Source of the DNA: Streptomyces sp. L2 | GTDB taxonomy: Bacteria; Actinomycetota; Actinomycetes; Streptomycetales; Streptomycetaceae | Length of the DNA: 64,000 bases | Reading direction: 5' to 3' | Assembly: GCF_004124325.1 (NCBI RefSeq) | Contig: NZ_QBDT01000001.1 | Location: forward strand, 5,518,001-5,582,000 | In this document: positions 8,243 through 16,085 of the stretch, piece after piece | Layout of the letters: every line of letters starts with the position of its first letter | How positions within the stretch are numbered: the stretch's first letter is position 1 | The notes under the pieces: generated by a model | The model's input: the letters and a program-made list of their open reading frames with translations, nothing else | Databases searched by the model: none | Told to the model about the DNA's origin: nothing | Translations under genes and position numbers: made by a program

Positions 8243-8743
8243 ATGACCCCTTCCCAGCACCCCCGGCACCCCGAGACCCCCCTCCACTACGACCGCCTCG
8301 ACTACAGTCCCCTTCCGCAGAGCGTCACCTTCGCCCGTCGCCGTGCCCACCGTCTCCTCGGCGAATGGGGCTGCTCCGAACTCGCGGCAGACGCCGCCCT
8401 TCTTGTCTCGGAGCTGAGTGGAAACGCGGTCTTGCACGGCTCCGTCCAAGACCGCCTCTTCCGTGTGGAACTCGCGCTCATGCCAAGCGCCGTCCGCATC
8501 GCCGTCACCGACCCGAAGGGTGAGTTACTGCCGAGCCCGCGCATGGCGGGGGAGGCCGAGATGTTCGGACGGGGGCTCCTGATCGTGCGGGAGGTCGCCG
8601 ACCGGTGGGGCGTGCGTGAGCTGACGGTGGGGAAGGCCGTCTGGTGCGAGCTGGACGTCGGACAGCGGAACGGCCGCTCCGGTTTTCGGCAACCGGAGCG
8701 GCCGTGTGATGCGCGTCAGAGCACCGGGATCAGTTCACGTTGA
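8243..8743 (+). CDS. HATPase-fold anti-sigma-like regulatory protein
   Basis: The 166-residue protein starts at ATG 8243 behind CGGAG; an in-frame start at 8195 is less likely. The fold markers of an RsbW/SpoIIAB-type ATPase are present: N-box region (ALLVSELSGNAVLHG), G1-like box (VTDPKGELLP) and GRGLLIV. The usual Asn appears as SGNAVLHG. Such proteins bind sigma factors or antagonists and often accompany DUF397/XRE pairs in Streptomyces. The last ~25 residues are encoded by a perfect 13-bp terminator-like inverted repeat plus the overlap with the convergent protease gene, so the true domain ends around residue 145. Confidence 0.85.
   Translation: MTPSQHPRHPETPLHYDRLDYSPLPQSVTFARRRAHRLLGEWGCSELAADAALLVSELSGNAVLHGSVQDRLFRVELALMPSAVRIAVTDPKGELLPSPRMAGEAEMFGRGLLIVREVADRWGVRELTVGKAVWCELDVGQRNGRSGFRQPERPCDARQSTGISSR
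8670..8705. terminator. Strong inverted repeat, bidirectional terminator candidate
   Basis: A perfect 13-bp stem (arms 8670-8682 and 8693-8705) closes a 10-base T/A-containing loop. It lies where the rightward HATPase and leftward M4 protease genes converge, but inside the last codons of the HATPase frame. Streptomyces terminators often lack a U-run, so this would serve both genes; it lies 25 bp beyond the protease stop. Confidence 0.7.
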
Positions 8744-10376
8744 CCGCGCTCCAGGTCGCCGCCACCGCGTTGTACTCCGCGCTGTTCGCGCCGTAGAGGT
8801 CCTTGGCGGCGTTGAGGGTGGCCGTGCGGGCGCCCGCGTAGTTCGTGGAGGACGTCATGTAGACCGTCAGGGCGCGGTACCAGATCTTGCCGACCTTGTC
8901 GTGGCCGATGCCGGTGAGGGTGGAGCCGTTGTAGGTCGGGGAGTTGTAGCTGACCCCGTTGATGGTCTTGGGTCCGCTGCCCTCCGCGAGGAGGTAGGCG
9001 AAGTGGTTGGCGACGCCGGAGGAGTAGTGGACGTCGAGGTTGCCGACGGAACTGCTCCAGTAGTCGGCCGAGTTGCCGTCCCTGGAGGGCTTGTCCATGA
9101 AGCGGAGGGCGGGCTGGCCGAAGCCGGGCTTCACGATCTGTTCGCCGATCAGGTAGTCGCCCTTGTCGGAGGGGTTGTTCGCGTACCACTCCACCATCGT
9201 GCCGAGGATGTCGGAGGTGGCCTCGTTCAGGCCGCCGGACTCGCCGGAGTAGGTCAGGCCCGCCGTCTTGGAGGTGACGCCGTGGGTCATCTCGTGCCCG
9301 GCGACGTCGAGGGCGACCAGCGGGCCGAAGGTGGTCCCGTCACCGTCGCCGTACGTCATGCAGAAGCAGCTGTCGTCCCAGAAGGCGTTGTCGTAGTTGC
9401 TGCCGTAGTGGACGCGGTTGTACGACCCCTTGCCGTCACCGGCGATGCCGTTGCGGCCGTGGACGTTCTTGTAGTAGTCCCAGGTCTCGTTGGTGCCGTA
9501 CTGGGCGTCGACGGCGGCCGAGGCGCGGTCGCTGTTGCTGCCCGTGCCCCAGTGGTTGTCGGCGTCCGTGAACAGGGTCGCGGGGGCGCGGACGAAGCAG
9601 ATGCCGAAGAAGCACAGGTCGGTCTTGCCCTCGGCGTCCCCGGTGTACGTGTTGCCGCGGGTCGGGTCCTTGAGCTGGTACGAGGAGCCCGACTGGGTCG
9701 TCTCCAGCGGAACCGTCCCGCTGTAGAGGGACTCTCCGTCGCCGGTGGCCGTCTCGATGCTGTCCCAGGCGTCGATCTGGGCGCCGGTGCGGGCGTCGGT
9801 CAGCACCGTGCGGGCGACCGGGTTGCCGAGCGAGTCCTGTCCGACGGCGTTGGTGCGCCAGGCCAGCCGGGGCGTGCCGTGGAGGGCGTCGACGATCAGC
9901 TCGGGCTTGGCCTTCAGCCGGTGCAGCGTCTCGCCCAGGTTGGCGGCGCGCAGCGCGTTCACCGCGAGGTCGGCGGCCTTGGGCGCGGACAGCTTCGGGG
10001 TGATCGTGGGGAGGGAGATCGTGGCTCTGGTGGCCCGGTTGGCGCTGCGGTACGTACCGCCGGGGGAGAGGTGGACGACGAAGTCGCCGCCCAGCACGGG
10101 GAGGTTGTGGTAGGTCCGGTCGTAGCGGACGTGCTGCGTACCGTCCTTGTCGACGATGACGTCCCGGACGCTGGTGTCCTGCGCGGAGGTCAGGCCGAGG
10201 CTCGCGGCATGGGCCACGAGGGCCGACGCCGCGTTCTCGATCGCGGTGGCCCGGGTCGGCCGGGCGTCCGCGTGGGCTGCGGGGGAGAGGGCGGTGGCCA
10301 GCAGGGCGGCGCTGGTGGCGGCTATGCCGGCCGTGGCGAGACGACGGGATCCTCGGACGTGCCGTATCCGGCTCAT
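8730..10376 (-). CDS. Secreted M4 family (thermolysin-like) metalloprotease
   Basis: The protein has 548 residues from ATG 10376, which has AAGGAG just upstream; a 29-residue longer frame exists but lacks that site. It has a Sec signal peptide (RRLATAGIAATSAALLATALSPAAHA), an FTP/PepSY-type propeptide (residues ~35-200), then the M4 catalytic domain. The zinc site is visible: HEMTHG supplies two His and the catalytic Glu, and NEATSD supplies the third ligand; the C-terminal M4 subdomain (DVHYSSG, ASTNY-like STNYAGAR) follows. It degrades extracellular protein. It converges on and overlaps the HATPase frame by 14 bp. A 14-bp palindrome lies 69 bp upstream. Confidence 0.95.
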   Translation of the reverse strand: MSRIRHVRGSRRLATAGIAATSAALLATALSPAAHADARPTRATAIENAASALVAHAASLGLTSAQDTSVRDVIVDKDGTQHVRYDRTYHNLPVLGGDFVVHLSPGGTYRSANRATRATISLPTITPKLSAPKAADLAVNALRAANLGETLHRLKAKPELIVDALHGTPRLAWRTNAVGQDSLGNPVARTVLTDARTGAQIDAWDSIETATGDGESLYSGTVPLETTQSGSSYQLKDPTRGNTYTGDAEGKTDLCFFGICFVRAPATLFTDADNHWGTGSNSDRASAAVDAQYGTNETWDYYKNVHGRNGIAGDGKGSYNRVHYGSNYDNAFWDDSCFCMTYGDGDGTTFGPLVALDVAGHEMTHGVTSKTAGLTYSGESGGLNEATSDILGTMVEWYANNPSDKGDYLIGEQIVKPGFGQPALRFMDKPSRDGNSADYWSSSVGNLDVHYSSGVANHFAYLLAEGSGPKTINGVSYNSPTYNGSTLTGIGHDKVGKIWYRALTVYMTSSTNYAGARTATLNAAKDLYGANSAEYNAVAATWSAVNVN

Positions 10377-10444
10377 CGGTCTCCTTGGGAAGGCGCCTTC
10401 GAGGCGTGGGGGTTGGCGCTGCTGTCTCCTGAGATTTAAGGAGG

Positions 10445-10458
10445 CATGACATGTCATG
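10445..10458. promoter_or_regulatory. 14-bp perfect palindrome upstream of the M4 protease
   Basis: CATGACATGTCATG is self-complementary over 14 bases and lies 69 bp upstream of the protease start, in an unusually AT-containing stretch of the intergenic region between the protease and the nitrate reductase 3' end. Position and symmetry suit an operator for a dimeric regulator; the regulator is unknown. Confidence 0.4.
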
Positions 10459-10554
10459 TCCATAGCGTCTTCATGGAGATGTGTGACGAGGTGGCGGGGG
10501 TAGGGGATCGTTTCCGTGATCGTTCCGGCGCCGCCCCCGTGACGGGGCCGCTGA

Positions 10555-12705
10555 TCAGACGGCTTCCGACGGCCGCAGGGCCTGTGTCGGGCGGAGGGCC
10601 GCCTGTGCCGGCCGGAGGAGTTCCACCCGCACCGCGCACGTCTTGAACTCCGGCATCCGCGAGGTCGGGTCCAGCGCCGGGTTGGTGAGGTTGTTGGCGC
10701 GGCCCTCGCCCGGCCAGTGGAACGGCATGAAGACCGTGTCCGGGCGGATGGCCGTGGTCACGCGGGCCGGGGCGACGGCCCGGCCGCGCCGGGACACCAC
10801 CGCCAGCGGGTCGCCGTCGGCCGCGCCGAGCCGCGCCGCGAGCCGCGGGTGCAGCTCCACGAACGGACCGGGCGCCGCCGCGTTCAGCTCCGCGACCCGC
10901 CGGGTCTGCGCCCCCGACTGGTACTGCGCCACCACCCGGCCGGTGGTCAGCAGCAGCGGATACTCCGCGTCCGGCTCCTCCGCCGCCGCCCGGTGCGCCA
11001 CCGCGACGAACCGCGCCCGCCCGTCACCGGTGGCGAACCGGTCCAGGAAGAGGCGGGGGGTGCCGGGGTGGGGGGAGGCATCGTGACTGTCTGCCGCCGT
11101 GCCGTCCGGGCAGGGCCAGAAGACCCCGTCCTCCGCCGCCAGCCGCCGGTACGTGATGCCCGAGTAGTCGGCGGGGCCGCCCGCGGAGGCCCGGCGCAGT
11201 TCCCCGAACACCTCCTCCGGGTCGGTCGGGAAGCCCTTCTCCATGCCGAGGCGGGCGGCCAGTTCGTGCAGGACCTCCAGGTCGCTGCGGACCCCGTCCG
11301 GCGGGGCGACCGCCCGGCGGCGCAGCAGCACCCTGCCCTCCAGGCTGGTCGTCGTGCCCGTCTCCTCCGCCCACTGCGTCACCGGCAGGACGACGTCCGC
11401 CAGCTCCGCCGTCTCCGACAGGACGACGTCACACACCGCGAGGAAGTCCAGCGATCGGACGCGCTGCTCCACGTGCGCGGCGCGCGGGGCCGACACCACC
11501 GGGTTGGAGCCCATCAGCAGCAGCGCCCGGATGTCCGTGCCGAGGGCGTCGAGGAGTTCGTAGGCGCTGCGTCCCGGGCCCGGCAGGCTGTCCGGGTCCA
11601 CCCCCCACACCCCGGCCACGTGCCGTCGCGCGGCCGGATCGTCCAGCTTGCGGTAACCGGGCAACTGGTCCGCCTTCTGGCCGTGTTCACGTCCGCCCTG
11701 CCCGTTGCCCTGCCCGGTCAGACAGCCGTACCCGGAGTACGGGCGCCCCGGCCGGCCGGTCGCCAGGCACAGGTTGATCCACGCGCCGACCGTGTCGGTG
11801 CCCTTGGACTGCTGCTCCGGCCCGCGCGCCGTCAGCACCATCGCGGACTCCGGCTCGCAGAACAGCCGCACCGCCTCGCGGAGTTCGGGAACGGACACCC
11901 CCGTGATCCGCTCCACCAGCTCCGGCCAGTGCGCCATCGCCGCCGCCCGCGCCTCCTCCCAGCCGGTGGTCCGGTCCCGGATGTACTCCTCGTCGGTCCG
12001 CCCCTCGGCAACCACCAGGTGCAACAGGCCCAGCGCCAGCGCCAGATCGGTGCCCGGCCGGGGAGCGAGGTGCAGGTCGGCCTGCTCGGCAGTCTTCGTG
12101 CGGCGCGGGTCGACGACGATCAACGTGCCGCCGTTCTCCCGCAGTTCGGTGAAGAACCGCAGCGAGGGCGGCATGGTCTCGGCCGGGTTGGAGCCGACCA
12201 GGATCACGCACCCGCTCCTCGGGACGTCCTCCAGCGGGAACGGCAGCCCCCGGTCCAGACCGAACGCCTTCGTGCCGGCGGCCGCCGCCGAGGACATGCA
12301 GAACCGGCCGTTGTAGTCGATCTGCGAGGTCCCCAGCACCACCCGCGCGAACTTGCCGAGCGCGTACGCCTTCTCGTTCGTCAGCCCGCCCCCGCCGAAC
12401 ACGCCGAGCGCGTCCGCGCCGTGCTCCGCGCGCGTGTCCCGCAGCGCACCGGCGATCCGGTCCAGCGCCTCGGCCCAGGACGCCTCCACCAGCCGGCCGC
12501 CCGACCGGACCAGCGGCGAGGTCAGCCGCGCGGCCGGCGACAGCACCTGCGCCGCCGTACGGCCCTTGCCGCACAACGCGCCCCGGTTCACCGGGAAGCC
12601 GGCCCGCTCGGTCACCTCGACGCCCCCCTGCGGGCGGGGCGTGAGGTTCATCCCGCACTGCAGGGCGCAGTACGGGCAGTGGGTGGGCGTCGAGGTGGTG
12701 TCCAT
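10555..12705 (-). CDS. nasA: Assimilatory nitrate reductase catalytic subunit (molybdopterin enzyme)
   Basis: The 716-residue protein begins with the [4Fe-4S] cysteine set CPYCALQCGM plus ALCGKG (CxxCxxxC...C), then the bis-MGD-binding body (GGGGLTNEKAY, YNGRFCMSSA, GSNPAETMPP, VVDPRRTKTA) and a C-terminal molydopterin-dinucleotide-binding domain (TTGRV, YQSGAQTRR, LHPRLAARLG). Absence of a twin-arginine leader means a cytoplasmic enzyme, fitting assimilatory nitrate-to-nitrite reduction. By order and type it corresponds to Streptomyces nasA, which is GlnR-controlled in S. coelicolor. A CbiX-type chelatase, a possible siroheme step for nitrite reductase, lies nearby. Confidence 0.9.
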   Translation of the reverse strand: MDTTSTPTHCPYCALQCGMNLTPRPQGGVEVTERAGFPVNRGALCGKGRTAAQVLSPAARLTSPLVRSGGRLVEASWAEALDRIAGALRDTRAEHGADALGVFGGGGLTNEKAYALGKFARVVLGTSQIDYNGRFCMSSAAAAGTKAFGLDRGLPFPLEDVPRSGCVILVGSNPAETMPPSLRFFTELRENGGTLIVVDPRRTKTAEQADLHLAPRPGTDLALALGLLHLVVAEGRTDEEYIRDRTTGWEEARAAAMAHWPELVERITGVSVPELREAVRLFCEPESAMVLTARGPEQQSKGTDTVGAWINLCLATGRPGRPYSGYGCLTGQGNGQGGREHGQKADQLPGYRKLDDPAARRHVAGVWGVDPDSLPGPGRSAYELLDALGTDIRALLLMGSNPVVSAPRAAHVEQRVRSLDFLAVCDVVLSETAELADVVLPVTQWAEETGTTTSLEGRVLLRRRAVAPPDGVRSDLEVLHELAARLGMEKGFPTDPEEVFGELRRASAGGPADYSGITYRRLAAEDGVFWPCPDGTAADSHDASPHPGTPRLFLDRFATGDGRARFVAVAHRAAAEEPDAEYPLLLTTGRVVAQYQSGAQTRRVAELNAAAPGPFVELHPRLAARLGAADGDPLAVVSRRGRAVAPARVTTAIRPDTVFMPFHWPGEGRANNLTNPALDPTSRMPEFKTCAVRVELLRPAQAALRPTQALRPSEAV

Positions 12706-12728
12706 GCCGCCCAGCCTGCGCGGGGAGT

Positions 12729-12756
12729 GTTACGTCCTGGGTCCGCCGCCGGTTAC
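12729..12756. promoter_or_regulatory. Possible degenerate GlnR box upstream of nasA
   Basis: Two GTTAC half-sites (12729-12733 and 12752-12756) are 23 bp apart, 24-47 bp upstream of the nasA start. GlnR boxes carry gTnAc and GaAAc half-sites with 6-bp gaps, a 22-bp period. Only the gTnAc halves are recognisable and the spacing is off by one, so this is tentative. Confidence 0.25.
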
Positions 12757-12783
12757 ACGGCCGGGACGGCGACCTCCCCGCGC

Positions 12784-12878
12784 CGGCCCGCGAGCAGTGA
12801 GGTCCCGGGCCGTCGGCCAGTGAGGTCACCGGCCCGCGAGCAGCGAGGCATCGCTCACCGGCCCGCGAGCAGCGAGGC
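12784..12878. repeat. Imperfect repeats of a GGCCCGCGAGCAG motif
   Basis: GGCCCGCGAGCAGYGAGG occurs three times (near 12784, 12832 and 12860), separated by variants of GGTCACC/CGCTCACC, immediately before the 7-bp tandem array. The whole 12780-12937 gap looks like low-complexity repeat expansion between two leftward genes; I see no gene in it. Confidence 0.6.
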
Positions 12879-12881
12879 TCC

Positions 12882-12937
12882 CGCTCACCGCTCACCGCTC
12901 ACCGCTCACCGCTCACCGCTCACCGCTCACCGCTCAC
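12882..12937. repeat. Perfect 7-bp tandem repeat, eight units
   Basis: CGCTCAC is repeated eight times without change (56 bp). The array runs into the 3' end of the leftward SanA-like gene, encoding its last residues (GER) and stop codon. A change in unit number could alter that C-terminus. Confidence 0.9.
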
Positions 12938-13604
12938 CGCCCAGCGCCCGCGCCACCCCCGCCTCCTTCGGGCCCAGGAAGCGCGGATCGGGCTGGAACA
13001 CCGCGTCCAGCGCCGCCTTGCCCGCCGCGAACACCTCGCGCGCCCCGCCGTAGTACCAGGTCACGTCGTGCTTGTCGGAGACCCCGACGCCGTACGAGTC
13101 CACCCCCGCGGCCTCGCACAGGGCCACCGCCCGCCGGATGTGGAAGCCCTGGCTGATCAGTACGGCCCGGTCCACCCCGAAGATCTTCTTGGCGCGCACG
13201 CAGGAGTCCCAGGTGTCGAATCCGGCGTAGTCACTGACGATCCGCCCGTCCGGCACCCCGTGCCGGGTCAGATAGGCGCGCATCGCGTCCGGCTCGTCGT
13301 AGTCCTTCCGGCTGTTGTCGCCGGTGACCAGCACGACCTCGATACGGCCCGCCCGGTACAGCTTCGCCGCCGCGTCCAGCCGGTGCGCCAGATAGGGGGA
13401 CGGCTCCCCGTCCCACAGGCCCGCGCCGAACACCACCGCGACCTCGGTGCGCGGCACGTCCGCCGCCGTCCGCAGCCGGCCGGCCGTCGACACGTACAGC
13501 CAGGTGGCCGGAAGCAGCGCCAGCACGCACACGGCCATCACGGCCCGCACCAGCCGCCGCTGCCCCGAGCGGGTACGCGGCAACCGCGGTCGGCGGAACT
13601 TCAT
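12927..13604 (-). CDS. SanA/YdcF-type DUF218 membrane-anchored protein
   Basis: The 225-residue protein has one N-terminal membrane segment (VRAVMAVCVLALLPATWLYV, residues ~18-38) followed by a DUF218/SanA domain: VAVVFGAG, YLAHRLDAAAKLYRAG, LVTGDN, DEPDAMRAYL, GFDTWDSCVRAK, LISQGFHIRRAVALCE. SanA-like proteins are linked to envelope integrity and vancomycin sensitivity in Enterobacteriaceae; the Streptomyces role is not established. The extracytoplasmic side should hold the domain. Its last codons lie in the 7-bp tandem repeat, so the extreme C-terminus (GGER) may be variable. Confidence 0.9.
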   Translation of the reverse strand: MKFRRPRLPRTRSGQRRLVRAVMAVCVLALLPATWLYVSTAGRLRTAADVPRTEVAVVFGAGLWDGEPSPYLAHRLDAAAKLYRAGRIEVVLVTGDNSRKDYDEPDAMRAYLTRHGVPDGRIVSDYAGFDTWDSCVRAKKIFGVDRAVLISQGFHIRRAVALCEAAGVDSYGVGVSDKHDVTWYYGGAREVFAAGKAALDAVFQPDPRFLGPKEAGVARALGGER

Positions 13605-13767
13605 ACGGCCCCCACTGATCGGTTACGACCATGGAGGACGCGGTCGGCGCCGTTCCGGTTTCGCGCCGCCCCGCCTCACACCGCACACCCGTACGACGTG
13701 AGCCCACGGAAAATGCCTGTGACGGCAGCGCAACGGGGGCGCAACGTCCCTCCGGCAGGCTGCCCGC

Positions 13768-14553
13768 ATGACGGCGTCGAACAGCACCAGCACCCGAACC
13801 GGCACCGCACGTCTCCGCCGCCCCGCACCGCCCGCCCTGGTCCTCGTGGCCCACGGCAGCCGCGACCCGCGCGCGCTGCGAACCGTACGGACCCTGCTGG
13901 ACAAGGTCCGCGAGCGCCGCCCCGGCCTCCCCATCCACCTGGGCCACATCGAGCTGAACGAGCCCCTGCTCCCCGACACCCTCGCCGCCCTCGGTACCGC
14001 CCCCGCCGTCCTCGTACCGCTGCTCCTCAGCCGCGGCTACCACGTCAAACGGGACATCCCCGAGCTGGCGGCGGCCGCACCGGCACACGCGCGCGTGGCG
14101 GCCCCGCTCGGCCCGCACCCCCTCCTGGTGGACGCCCTGCACACCCGCCTCCTGGAGTCCGGCTGGCCGACCGTCCTCGACCCCGCCACCCGCCGCACCG
14201 CCGCCGTCGTCCTCGCGGCAGCCGGCTCCCGCGACCCGGACTCCGCGACCGACACCCGCCGCACGGCCCGCCTCCTCGCCGCCCGCCTCGGCGTCCCGGT
14301 GATCCCCGCCTACGCCTCGGCCGCCACCCCGACGATCGACACAGCCGTACGAGCCCTGACCGCCCGAGGCCGCCCCCACATCGCCATCGCCTCCTACTTC
14401 ACAGCCCCCGGCCACTTCGCCACCCAATGCGCAACCAAAACCCCTTGGCTGGCCTCGTCCCCCCTGGGCGCCCACGACGCGATGACCGACTTGATCCTGC
14501 ACCGCTACGACGAGGCAAGGGCGAGCGCAGAGGTGCACCTCGCGTCAGCTTGA
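13768..14553 (+). CDS. Sirohydrochlorin chelatase / CbiX family protein
   Basis: The 261-residue protein has two CbiX half-domains in tandem: residues ~20-130 start with LVLVAHGSRDPRA and contain HIELNEPLLP and VLVPLLLSRGYHVKRDIP; residues ~140-250 start with VVLAAAGSRDPDS and contain PVIPAYASAATPT and IAIASYFTAPGHF. His of the first motif and of GYHVKRDIP fit the metal-chelation site. The family inserts Fe2+ or Co2+ into sirohydrochlorin for siroheme or cobalamin. Proximity to nasA favours siroheme for nitrite or sulfite reductase. The second half has lost the His of AHGSRD (AAGSRD), usual in fused forms. Confidence 0.88.
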   Translation: MTASNSTSTRTGTARLRRPAPPALVLVAHGSRDPRALRTVRTLLDKVRERRPGLPIHLGHIELNEPLLPDTLAALGTAPAVLVPLLLSRGYHVKRDIPELAAAAPAHARVAAPLGPHPLLVDALHTRLLESGWPTVLDPATRRTAAVVLAAAGSRDPDSATDTRRTARLLAARLGVPVIPAYASAATPTIDTAVRALTARGRPHIAIASYFTAPGHFATQCATKTPWLASSPLGAHDAMTDLILHRYDEARASAEVHLASA

Positions 14554-14570
14554 AAGGAGGCCGCAGTGCG

Positions 14571-14630
14571 GCGCCCCAAAGGGGCGCGGGGAACTGCGCG
14601 ATCAACCACAACGCACCCGCACCCGCCCGA
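14571..14630. repeat. Streptomyces-type dispersed intergenic repeat, copy 1 (with hairpin)
   Basis: GCGCCCC-AAA-GGGGCGC (14571-14587) forms a hairpin 18 bp after the chelatase stop and can terminate it. The following bases, read on the minus strand, give GCGGGTGCGTTGTGGTTGATCGCG, closely similar to the flank of the copies near 20.73 and 26.32 kb. No gene is visible in this 150-bp gap. Confidence 0.65.
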
Positions 14631-14703
14631 AAAGCAGCTCCACGCAGACGACTAGGCGCACCGCCAACCCCCAATTCTCACAGCCGCCCCGTACTGTCGA
14701 CCC

Positions 14704-15981
14704 ATGGAAGGCACCGCAGGTACTCTCACCGCATACGACCCGGCGTCAGCCGACCGCTTCGCCCCGGAACCCGACAAACGCCCAGGCCGCACCGCCTTCC
14801 AACGCGACCGCGCCCGCATCCTGCACTCCTCGGCCCTCCGCCGCCTCGCCGGCAAGACCCAGGTCGTCACGCCCGGCACCCGCACCCACGCCTGGGACGC
14901 CAGCCCCCGCACCCGCCTCACGCACTCCCTCGAATGCGCCCAGGTGGGCCGCGAGCTGGGCGCGGCCCTCGGCTGCGATCCCGACCTGGTGGAGGCGGCC
15001 TGCCTCTCCCACGACCTCGGCCATCCCCCCTTCGGTCACAACGGCGAACAGGCCCTGAACGAGTTCGCCGACGACTGCGGCGGCTTCGAGGGCAACGCCC
15101 AGTCGCTGCGCCTGCTGACCCGCATCGAACCCAAGCGCTTCACGCCCGAGGGCTCGGTCGGCCTCAACCTCACCCGGGCCGCCCTGGACGCCGCCACCAA
15201 GTACCCCTGGCCGCGTGGTGCCCACCCCACCGACCCGGCGTCCCCGAAGTTCGGGGCGTACGAGGACGACCGCCCGGTGTTCGACTGGGTCCGCGCGTAC
15301 GCGCCCGGCACCCGCACCTGCTTCGAGGCGCAGGTCATGGACTGGTCGGACGACGTGGCCTACTCGGTGCACGACGTGGAGGACGGCCTGCACGCCGGTC
15401 ACATCGACCCCAACTGCCTGCACGCCGAGCCCGAGCGGCAGGCCGTGTTCGAGGTCGCCGTCGGCCGGTACGTCCCGGCGGACACCGACCCCGCCGAACT
15501 CGCCGCCGCCCTGGACCGCCTCCAGGACCAGGAGTGGTGGCCGCACGGCTACGACGGCACGGCGGTCGCCCAGGCCCGCCTGAAGGACGCCACCAGCCAG
15601 CTCATCGGCCGGTTCTGCCTGGCCGCCGAGGGCGCCACCCGGGCGGCGTACGGCAGCGGCAGGCTCACGCGCTACGACGCCGAACTCGTCGTACCCCGCG
15701 AGGCCCGCCTGGAGTGCGCGGTGCTCAAGGCGGTCGCCGACCGGTATGTGATGCAGCGGGCCGAGCAGGAGCGGCTGCGCGCCGACCAGCGGGTCGTCGT
15801 CGCCGAACTCGCGGAGGCGCTCACCACCCGCGCGCCCGACGGGCTGGACCCGCAGTTTCGGGCGCTGTTCGACGGGGCATCGGACGATCACGCGCGCAAA
15901 CGGGTGATCGTCGACCAGATCGCCTCCCTCACGGACGCCTCCGCCCGCTCGCTGCACGCGAGACTGACGGGGCATATGTGA
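14704..15981 (+). CDS. dgt: Deoxyguanosinetriphosphate triphosphohydrolase
   Basis: The 425-residue dNTPase has the HD-domain signature: [34 protein letters not shown], then [16 protein letters not shown] supplying the last metal ligand. It hydrolyses dGTP (or other dNTPs) to the nucleoside and triphosphate, controlling nucleotide pools. The start ATG follows a short untranslated stretch without a strong Shine-Dalgarno. Actinobacterial Dgt is normally encoded just upstream of dnaG, as here, with an oxidoreductase gene between. Full length, with all motifs intact. Confidence 0.95.
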   Translation: MEGTAGTLTAYDPASADRFAPEPDKRPGRTAFQRDRARILHSSALRRLAGKTQVVTPGTRTHAWDASPRTRLTHSLECAQVGRELGAALGCDPDLVEAACLSHDLGHPPFGHNGEQALNEFADDCGGFEGNAQSLRLLTRIEPKRFTPEGSVGLNLTRAALDAATKYPWPRGAHPTDPASPKFGAYEDDRPVFDWVRAYAPGTRTCFEAQVMDWSDDVAYSVHDVEDGLHAGHIDPNCLHAEPERQAVFEVAVGRYVPADTDPAELAAALDRLQDQEWWPHGYDGTAVAQARLKDATSQLIGRFCLAAEGATRAAYGSGRLTRYDAELVVPREARLECAVLKAVADRYVMQRAEQERLRADQRVVVAELAEALTTRAPDGLDPQFRALFDGASDDHARKRVIVDQIASLTDASARSLHARLTGHM

Positions 15982-16085
15982 GAGGAATGTGCCCCCGAGT
16001 GGCCTGATCGGGTCACTCCCCCTTCCCGCAACACGCCGCGTGCGGGACGCTCGCATGTGGCGGCACCCTTACGAGGAGGCATCAA

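Noticed and set aside
8706..10439. 577-codon open frame on the plus strand opposite the M4 protease
   Set aside because: Val/Gly/Arg-rich shadow typical of GC-rich DNA; the minus strand has signal peptide, HExxH and NEATSD.
12780..12937. Possible CRISPR array
   Set aside because: Units are 7 bp directly adjacent, or irregular GC-rich repeats, without unique spacers; no cas genes nearby.
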